From: Akkermansia muciniphila
Lineage (GTDB): Bacteria; Verrucomicrobiota; Verrucomicrobiia; Verrucomicrobiales; Akkermansiaceae
Direction: 5' to 3'
NCBI GenBank assembly: GCA_945870545.1
Contig: CAMBTF010000052.1
Location: 1 to 8,703 of the forward strand
DNA: 8,703 nucleotides
Both the position numbers and the translations under genes were made by a program. The notes under the pieces are model-generated. The model was not told where the DNA came from and made no database searches. It saw nothing but the letters and a program-made list of their open reading frames with translations. Positions 1 through 6,200 of this stretch are shown in pieces. Position 1 is the first letter of the stretch, and the number at the start of each line of letters is the position of its first letter.

Positions 1-578
1 ATGGAAAGCATGAAGGTCTCCGTGGGTTTCAGCGAGGAAAGCATGCGGCTGCTCGATCCCGCGCCCGGCTCCACGCTGGGATCGGACTCCAGCAGCGCGA
101 GCAGCTGCCGCGTCATGGCTTCGCCCTCGCCGAGGCCTTTCACGAAATCCTTGCGCTTCGCCTCCGGCAGCGCCTTCGCGGCCCGCAGCAGGGTCACGCT
201 GCGCGCGTGGAATTCCATGTCCGGCTTCGAGAGCGCCTTGTAGAAGGATTTTCTCTGCTCCTCGCCGAGGCTAGAGGCGATGCGCTCCACATCCTTCGCC
301 TCGTTCCACGTCTCCACGCTCGGAACCTTGATGCCCTCGTGCACCTCGCCGTCCGGCATGGTTTCCAGCTGCTTGCTGAGGATCACATTCTCTACCGGAG
401 CGCGCAGGATCCGCATCAGGTCGTCCTGAAATGCGAAGCACACAATCATCGAGACCAGAAGGGTGATGACCACCCGGGTGACCATTACCCGCAGATCCTC
501 GAGATGGTCGAGGAACGGCTTCTCATGATCCGGGTGGGCTTTTTCCCTGAGTTCGAAAACTTTCTTGAGCAGATACAT
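1..578 (-). CDS. tatC: Twin-arginine translocase subunit TatC, N-terminal part (runs off the window)
   Basis: TatC is the polytopic inner-membrane subunit that recognises twin-arginine signal peptides and exports folded proteins. Translating the minus strand from the ATG at 578-576 gives 192 codons, open to the window edge. Residues 21-30 read PFLDHLEDLR, the TatC N-terminal signature, followed by a first membrane segment (about 31-50, VMVTRVVITLLVSMIVCFAF) and the family-like APVE. Near the edge LKPTETFMLS (about 183-192) matches the conserved segment before the second membrane helix. Between these lies a hydrophilic stretch of roughly 120 residues where E. coli TatC has only about 30. The residue aligned with E. 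coli Glu15 is Asp28, a conservative change. An in-frame TGA at 596-594 and no other start codon before 578 fix the start; no Shine-Dalgarno sequence is visible. It lies 59 bases after panC on the same strand. The family call is firm; the remaining membrane helices lie outside the window. Confidence 0.88.
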   Translation of the reverse strand, partial: MYLLKKVFELREKAHPDHEKPFLDHLEDLRVMVTRVVITLLVSMIVCFAFQDDLMRILRAPVENVILSKQLETMPDGEVHEGIKVPSVETWNEAKDVERIASSLGEEQRKSFYKALSKPDMEFHARSVTLLRAAKALPEAKRKDFVKGLGEGEAMTRQLLALLESDPSVEPGAGSSSRMLSSLKPTETFMLS

Positions 579-601
579 TCGGTACGAGCGGATTCAAATG
601 C

Positions 602-623
602 CCCTTGCCCCCATCCGCAAGGG
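602..623 (-). other. Hairpin between panC and tatC
   Basis: CCCTTGC (602-608) and GCAAGGG (617-623) form a perfect 7-bp stem around an 8-base loop. The hairpin lies 14 bases after the panC stop and 23 bases before the tatC start. No run of T follows on the minus strand, so it does not look like an efficient intrinsic terminator. It could be an mRNA processing or stabilising stem, or chance. Only the inverted repeat is seen; any role is inference. Confidence 0.4.
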
Positions 624-637
624 AAGAGTCGGTCGGT

Positions 638-1477
638 TCAGGGGAAAGCGCGGGCCACCGCGATGTTGTCGATGAGCCGCACCTCCCCGTAAAAAACCGC
701 GCAGGCAAGGATCGCCGGTTTCGCGAGGTTTTCCGTGGGGGCGAGAGTTTCCGCATCCACCAGCGATAGGTAGTCGATCCTTGCGTATGACGAACCGCCG
801 ATGATTTCCCCGGCGACACGGAGGATGGACGCGACGTCGCTTTTCCCGGCGGCGGTGAGCAGGGCTTGGCGGATGCGCGGTGCGTCGGCGCGGTGTTCGG
901 GGGTGAGGCGGGCGTTGCGAGAGGACATTGCGAGTCCGTCGCTTTCGCGGATCGTGGGGTGGGGGATAATCTCTGTCCTCAGATCGAGATCCCGCACCAT
1001 GCGGCGGATCACGGCGAGCTGTTGGAAATCCTTCTCGCCGAAGACGGCGGCCTCGCAGCCGGTGAGGAGAAAAAGTTTCAGCACCACCGTGCAGACTCCG
1101 TCGAAGTGCCCGGGCCGCGCGGCGCCGCACAGATGCGTGGAGAGAGATCTTTCCGTGACGGTCACCGAGCGATCTGGGAAATACATCTCGCCGTCGTCCG
1201 GGACGAATACGCCATCGGCACTGCGAGCTTCGCAGACATCGAGATCTGCCGCCAGGGGACGCGGATAGGCCGCGAGATCGCCCGCGCGATCGAACTGGAT
1301 GGGGTTCACGAAAAGGGAGACGATCACTGTGCCGTCCGTCCCGGCTTTTTCCCTGGCCAGCGAAATCAGCGAGGCATGCCCCTCATGCAGCGCGCCCATC
1401 GTCGGCACCAGGATCACGGGACGGGATGCCGCATCGAGGCGGGCGCGGAGTTCGACTTTCGTTTTCGCGATCCACAT
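638..1477 (-). CDS. panC: Pantothenate synthetase (pantoate--beta-alanine ligase)
   Basis: PanC is a cytoplasmic enzyme that joins pantoate and beta-alanine with ATP (through pantoyl-adenylate) to make pantothenate, the precursor of coenzyme A. The 279-residue product has the usual family length and all main motifs: PTMGALHEGH (residues 25-34, the HIGH-type nucleotide-binding signature), FVNPIQF (56-62), YPRPLAADLD (71-80), RPGHFDGVCTVV (121-132), FGEKDFQQ (146-153) and the C-terminal KMSKS-like segment RESDGLAMSSRN (177-188). The ATG lies 3 bases after the pgsA stop with a good ribosome binding site inside the pgsA 3' end, so translational coupling to pgsA is likely. No other pan gene is in the window; pairing with pgsA and tatC is not a pathway grouping I can explain. 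Nothing is missing or broken. Confidence 0.97.
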   Translation of the reverse strand: MWIAKTKVELRARLDAASRPVILVPTMGALHEGHASLISLAREKAGTDGTVIVSLFVNPIQFDRAGDLAAYPRPLAADLDVCEARSADGVFVPDDGEMYFPDRSVTVTERSLSTHLCGAARPGHFDGVCTVVLKLFLLTGCEAAVFGEKDFQQLAVIRRMVRDLDLRTEIIPHPTIRESDGLAMSSRNARLTPEHRADAPRIRQALLTAAGKSDVASILRVAGEIIGGSSYARIDYLSLVDAETLAPTENLAKPAILACAVFYGEVRLIDNIAVARAFP

Positions 1478-1480
1478 GAA

Positions 1481-2089
1481 TCAATTCTCCCCTCTTTCCG
1501 ATTCCTGATCCCCGAATCCCGATCCCCGCATGATGCGCATCCCCTGCCGGATGTATTCCCACATGGAAAGCAGGATGAACACCGCCGCAAAAGCGCAGGG
1601 ATAGGCGGGGGAAAGCTCGGTCACCCGCAGCATCACCCAGCCGAGCACGACAAACATGAGGAACGTGCAGACCTTGCCTGTCCAATGGGGGCGGATATGC
1701 ACATTTTTCCGCGCGGACCACATCACCCGGATGCCGGCGAGGATCACACAATCACGCAATATGACGAGCGCCGCGAACCACCAAGGGATCCCCCAGCCAT
1801 CCGACCCCCAGTCCAGAAACGCCAGAATTAGCACAGCGCTCATGACGAGAGCCTTGTCGGCAATGGGATCGAGGAACGCGCCGAGTTCCGATTTCTGATC
1901 GAAATGCCGCGCGATCCAGCCATCAATGCCATCCGTGGCGGCGGCGGTGACGAACACCCAGAAAGCGGCCCAGCGCAGCGTCTCATCGGGCCAGCCTGCC
2001 GACGTGGAGAGGCCGTAGGAAATCGCCAGGAATGCGAACACGGGCACCAGCACGAGCCGGAGCACGGTGAGTTTCGTAGCGAAGGTCAT
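1481..2089 (-). CDS. pgsA: CDP-alcohol phosphatidyltransferase, probable CDP-diacylglycerol--glycerol-3-phosphate 3-phosphatidyltransferase
   Basis: This integral membrane enzyme would transfer a phosphatidyl group from CDP-diacylglycerol to glycerol-3-phosphate, the committed step to phosphatidylglycerol. The 202-residue protein carries the full CDP-alcohol phosphotransferase motif: D53-x2-D56-G57-x2-A60-R61-x8-G70-x3-D74-x3-D78; the four aspartates bind the metal ions. The N-terminus (KLTVLRLVLVPVFAFLA, 6-22) matches the LTxxR...P start of PgsA proteins, and hydrophobic segments lie near 9-25, 40-52, 80-92, 104-120 and 141-175. Other members of the superfamily (cardiolipin or phosphatidylserine synthases) share the motif, but the length and N-terminus favour PgsA. 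The start at 2089 has no visible Shine-Dalgarno sequence. The last residues (RGSGFGDQESERGEN) are hydrophilic and encoded partly by a heptamer repeat, so the tail is probably not part of the catalytic fold. Confidence 0.9.
   Translation of the reverse strand: MTFATKLTVLRLVLVPVFAFLAISYGLSTSAGWPDETLRWAAFWVFVTAAATDGIDGWIARHFDQKSELGAFLDPIADKALVMSAVLILAFLDWGSDGWGIPWWFAALVILRDCVILAGIRVMWSARKNVHIRPHWTGKVCTFLMFVVLGWVMLRVTELSPAYPCAFAAVFILLSMWEYIRQGMRIMRGSGFGDQESERGEN
1487..1495 (-). promoter_or_regulatory. Ribosome binding site of panC, inside the pgsA 3' end
   Basis: On the minus strand AGAGGGGAG (1495-1487) lies 9 bases before the panC ATG and overlaps the codons for the last residues of pgsA. It is the only clear Shine-Dalgarno sequence before a gene start in this window. 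Ribosomes finishing pgsA would pass over it, which fits translational coupling. Confidence 0.65.
1500..1527. repeat. Four degenerate tandem heptamers at the 3' end of pgsA
   Basis: On the plus strand the units GATTCCT, GATCCCC, GAATCCC and GATCCCC follow each other without gaps; units 2 and 4 are identical. The tract codes for the hydrophilic C-terminal tail of PgsA and ends 16 bases before its stop codon, just upstream of the panC ribosome binding site. Seven is not a multiple of three, so gain or loss of one unit would shift the frame of the tail. Confidence 0.6.
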
Positions 2090-2145
2090 GCCAAGAAACT
2101 AGCAGCCGAAACGGGAAAGGGAATGCCGAATCGGCGATCACCACT

Positions 2146-2901
2146 TCACCAGTTCACGTTCTTCCCGCGCGTGTCGATGTGCGTGAAAGACGAGTAACTA
2201 CCGACACCCCCCTTGAAGAGGCCGCGGTCACGGAGGCTGCGGGTCGCGGAGGTGACGTTTCGTGCCGATGTGTCAAATTGCACATCCACCGCCACGTTCG
2301 CTTGGTGCCAGGATTGCCGCTTGGCTCCTCTGCAGCGGGCGTTGTAAGCGGGCGTACGGTAGGCGGAAACGATTTCCTTCACGGGAGTCCGCATTTCCGA
2401 GGAAATCCTATCGACCACTCGCAGCGTGTAACCCATACGCGACCACCATTCGCGCGGCGGGAGCGCATTCCAGACCGAGCCGCGCTCCTTGGCGTGTGCC
2501 GCGATCACATCCTGTGCGCTGATGTTACGCAGTTTCAGTGAATTGAGGTAATTCGTGTAATCCTTGAGATTGCGACCCTGCAGGCGCACCCACTCCTCAG
2601 GAAAACCGCCGACTTTCTGGCTCGGTGCAACAACCTTGCCGACACGTGAATCACTGGGAATCGTTTTCACCTTCACCACGGGAACATCATTCATGGCGCC
2701 CCACTTCCACATCGCGCCGGCCGTTCCGGATGAGGCGCAGAGCGCCGCCGCGGCCACTCCCAGAGTGCCGATCACATGGCGTCGGCTGATTGAAGAATCT
2801 GGAGAAGTCGCTGTAACAAAGATTGAGTGAGGTGAGAGTAGCTGCTCTTGCGGGTCGGACATGGGAAAAATGGGGATCTGATATGGGCGTTCGGGATGCA
2901 T
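2146..2901 (-). CDS. Exported M15-type (DUF882/peptidase M15A-like) zinc peptidase domain protein with twin-arginine-like signal
   Basis: The protein has an N-terminal export signal and a C-terminal domain of the M15A/DUF882 group, zinc enzymes that typically cleave peptides of the cell wall. The signal is S39-R40-R41-H-V-I-G, then a hydrophobic, alanine-rich stretch (about 44-60) and a likely cleavage site after A61-G62-A63. The domain follows at about 105-251: IVSAYRTPAYNARCRGAKR (177-195), then H199-x6-D206 in SWHQANVAVDV, and H241 in FTHIDTRG; His, Asp and His are the expected zinc ligands. The usual glycine of HxxGxAxD is Asn202 here. The open frame begins at ATG 2901, but ATG 2862 (residue 14) shortens the very long region before the arginines and is equally likely; neither has a Shine-Dalgarno sequence. 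Export would place it in the periplasm. It lies 56 bases before pgsA. The exact substrate cannot be told. Confidence 0.78.
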   Translation of the reverse strand: MHPERPYQIPIFPMSDPQEQLLSPHSIFVTATSPDSSISRRHVIGTLGVAAAALCASSGTAGAMWKWGAMNDVPVVKVKTIPSDSRVGKVVAPSQKVGGFPEEWVRLQGRNLKDYTNYLNSLKLRNISAQDVIAAHAKERGSVWNALPPREWWSRMGYTLRVVDRISSEMRTPVKEIVSAYRTPAYNARCRGAKRQSWHQANVAVDVQFDTSARNVTSATRSLRDRGLFKGGVGSYSSFTHIDTRGKNVNW

Positions 2902-3247
2902 GTAATAAGCTGAGAACGTGCCAGACTATGTCCAAACCGCTCTCCTTAGGGGGATAATTCCGAGACACCCAAGCAGCCTCAGCTTCTCCGACAAGAAAAA
3001 AAGACCAATTTCCTTCTAACAACCGGCGGAGATACCGAAACACGAAACGCGGCGAAATCGGATTGGGAGCTGGCGATCCATTTTTTACTTCTACGAGCCA
3101 GCCCGCCGCGCGGGGCGGCCAAGCCGGGGATGACCCTGCGGAGGCGAACCCGAGGAGGGGTGTCCCCAAGCTTGGTTACCGCGGGGTGGCGAGGCACAAT
3201 TCCTGCTTGTTCAGCGCCTCCCCCTGTTCTTAATTCCCGCCCTTCCC
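2902..3247. other. Divergent intergenic region between the M15-like gene and gltB
   Basis: This 346-base region must hold the promoters of both outward-reading genes. Its middle (about 3000-3170) is GC-rich, with a run of six T at 3080-3085 and a small perfect stem CCCGC/GCGGG with a 3-base loop (3102-3114). It is open on both strands over long stretches (for example a minus-strand frame from 3169 that runs on into the M15 gene in another frame), but the translations are rich in Pro, Ala and Arg and match no family I know, so I do not call a gene. It may be a dispersed intergenic repeat; that needs a genome comparison. Confidence 0.6.
3172..3200 (+). promoter_or_regulatory. Weak sigma70-like promoter candidate for gltB
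   Basis: TTGGTT (3172-3177) and CACAAT (3195-3200) are separated by 17 bases, matching the -35 and -10 consensus at 3 and 4 of 6 positions. Transcription would begin near 3207 and give a leader of about 40 bases. The match is modest and no activator or operator site can be recognised. Confidence 0.25.
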
Positions 3248-6200
3248 ATGACGAACCCGTTTTACCATTCCAGCACCCCGCTCGTTACCGGCTCGCTTCA
3301 CAGCCTTTCGAACGAACACGACAACTGCGGCATGGGCGCCATCGCCCACCTGAACGGAACGCGTTCCTTCACTGTGCTCGACCACGCGCTGACCTCCGTT
3401 TCCTGCATGACCCATCGCGGCGCGGTGGATGCGGATATGAAAACAGGCGACGGCTCCGGCATCCTCTCGCAGATCCCCTTCCCGCTTTTCACCAAGGCCG
3501 CGGCCGCGCTCGGCGCGAAAATCGACAAGCCCGAGGATCTCGCCGTGGGCGTGTTCTTTTTCCCCTCCGGTGACACCGCGCAGGCGGATTCGATCAAGGC
3601 CATCGCCGCCGCATCCATCGCCAAGCGCGGGATCAAATCCATCGGCTGGCGCAAGGTGCCGGTCAATGTGGATGCCCTCGGAAAGATCGCCCAGCAATCC
3701 CGCCCTGACATCGAGCACCTCCTCATGCTCAAGCCCGAGGGGATGGACGCCCTCGATTTCGAGCGCAAGCTCTACCTCTGCCGCCGCGAAATCGAGCACG
3801 CCACCAAGGAAGTCCACGGCTTCTACATGCCTACTTTTTCCAACCGCCTCATCTCCTACAAGGCCCTCGCCATGCCCGCCGCACTGCGCGCGTTCTATGA
3901 CGATCTCCGCGATCCGGATTTCGAAACGGCGATCTGCCTCTACCACCAGCGTTTCTCCACAAACACCTTCCCGGCATGGCCGCTCGGCCAGCCCTTCCGC
4001 ATGATGTGCCACAACGGCGAGATCAACACCGTAGAGGGCAACCGCAACTGGATGACCTCGCGCGAGGAGTTCTTCGAGTCCCCCGTCTGGGGCGATGAGA
4101 TCGACATCGTGAAAGACCTGATCCGCCACGGCGAATCTGACTCTGCTTCCCTCGATCACTGCCTAGAGCTGCTCATCCTCTCCGGCCGCTCACCCGAGCA
4201 CGCGATGTGCATGTTGGTTCCTCCGGCCTACCGCAACGACGAGGAAATCTCCGACGAACTCCGCGCCTTCTACCAATACATCCGCTCCTTCTCCGAGCCA
4301 TGGGACGGCCCCGCCGGCCTCGTCTTCACCGACGGCACCAAGATCTGCGCCTCCCTCGACCGCAACGGCCTTCGCCCCTCACGCTACAAGACCACTGCCG
4401 ACGGCTTCCTCTACATCGGATCCGAAGCGGGCGCTGTCGTGTTCGATGACGCGAACGTCACTCGTAAAGGCCGCCTCGGCCCCGGGCAGATGCTTTCCGC
4501 GGACACCACTACCGGCATCCTCCGCCACGACCACGAGATCAAGGAGGAACTCGCCCGCCAGAAGCCCTACCGCCGCTGGATTGACGAGAACCGCCTCGAG
4601 CTCCGCAAGTTTATCTCCCCCGCCGCCCACGTGCCGGACATCGAGTTCGACCCCACCGATCTCTCACGCCGCCAGGTCGCCAACGCGATTTCCGCCGAGG
4701 AGCTCGACATGGTTTTCCCACCCATGATCAAGGGCGCGCAGGAAGCCGTGTTCTCGATGGGCGATGACATCCCGCTCGCCATCCTCTCCACCTACCCGCG
4801 CCTGCTTTACACCTATTTCAAACAACGCTTCGCCCAGGTGACCAACCCGCCCATCGACCCGATCCGCGAGTGGGCGGTCATGTCGCTCGGCGCGGGTCTC
4901 GGCCCGGAGCGCAATGTCCTTGAGGAAACGCCCGAGCATTGCAAATCCATCTCGCTCGAGTCCGCGATCCTCTTCGACCACCAGCTCGATAAGATCACCC
5001 ACATGGCCGAGCACGGCTTCCCCTCGCATGTGCTCGATTGCACATGGGACGCCGCGACCGGAAAAGACGGGCTCAAGACGCGCATCGACGAGCTTTGTGC
5101 CGAGGTCGAGGAAGCGGTGAACCGGAAAATCACCATCATTGTCCTCTCCGACCGCGCCACCTCGCCGCAACGCGTGCCCATCCCCGCGCTGCTCGCCACC
5201 GGCACCATCCACCACCACCTCAACCGCATCCGCAAGCGCCTGCGCGCCTCACTCGTGGTGGAAACTGGAGAAGCCCGCGACGTCCACCAGGTGGCCTGCC
5301 TCTTCGGTTTCGGCGCGACCGCCGTGGTCCCTTACCTAGGCTATGCCACCGTCCGCCAGCTCGTCGCCTCGGACACCGGCAAGCTCGGCGAGGGCATGAC
5401 CCCGCAGAAAGCGATGTCGAACTACCGCAAGGCACTCGAAAAAGGCCTGCTGAAAATTATGTCCAAGATGGGCATCTCCGTCCTCAATTCTTATCAAGGC
5501 GCGCAGACCTTCGAGGCCATCGGCATCGGTGAGGACGTCGTCGATTTCTCCTTCACCGGCGTACCCTCCCAGATCGGCGGCATCTCCTTCGCCGAGATCG
5601 CGGAGGAATCCCTCATCCGCCACAAGGCCGCCTACGAAACCGAAATCCCCGCGGGCGGCACGCTTGATCTCGGCGATCCCGGCTACAACCGCTACCGCAA
5701 ATCCGGCGAGCGCCACTCCTTCACCACCGAGGTCATCAAGAATTTCCACCAGTATGTCAAATCCGGCAAACCCGAAGACTACGAGGAATACGTCCGCGTT
5801 TGCCTGGAGACGAACCCCGTCGCGATCAAGGATCTGTTAGGTTTCGTCCCCGCCGCATCCGGCTCGATTCCACTCGATGAGGTGGAGCCTCTGGAAAACA
5901 TCCGCCGCCGCTTCACCACCGCCGCGATGTCGCTCGGTGCGCTTTCCCCGGAGGCGCACGAGACGCTCGCCATCGCCATGAACCGCATCGGCGGGAAATC
6001 GGATTCCGGCGAGGGCGGCGAGGATCCCGTCCGCTACAAGCCTTACCCGAACGGCGATTTCGCCCGCTCCTACATCAAGCAGGTCGCCTCCGGTCGCTTC
6101 GGCGTCTCCGCGCACTACCTCGTCAACGCCGACGAGCTGGAGATCAAAATGGCACAGGGCGCGAAGCCCGGCGAGGGCGGCCAGCTCCCCGGCCACAAGG

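Noticed and set aside
207..692. 161-residue plus-strand open frame
   Set aside because: It is antisense to tatC and the end of panC; the minus-strand TatC reading has clear family motifs, this one has none.
866..1831. 321-residue plus-strand open frame
   Set aside because: It is antisense to panC and pgsA, both of which are confidently identified.
2125..2135. GCCGA/TCGGC inverted repeat between the M15-like gene and pgsA as a terminator
   Set aside because: The loop would be a single base (or a 4-bp stem with 3 bases), and there is no T-run on the minus strand.
2687..3169. 160-residue minus-strand open frame across the intergenic region into the M15-like gene
   Set aside because: It overlaps the M15-like coding region in another frame, has low-complexity Pro/Ala/Arg-rich composition and no recognisable domain or ribosome binding site.
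3130..3573. 147-residue plus-strand open frame overlapping the start of gltB
   Set aside because: It runs through the gltB glutaminase domain in another frame and is explained by the GC-rich codon bias of gltB.
3230..4159. 309-residue minus-strand open frame
   Set aside because: It is the antisense shadow of the gltB N-terminal domain, with repetitive Gly/Ala/Glu composition typical of high-GC antisense frames.
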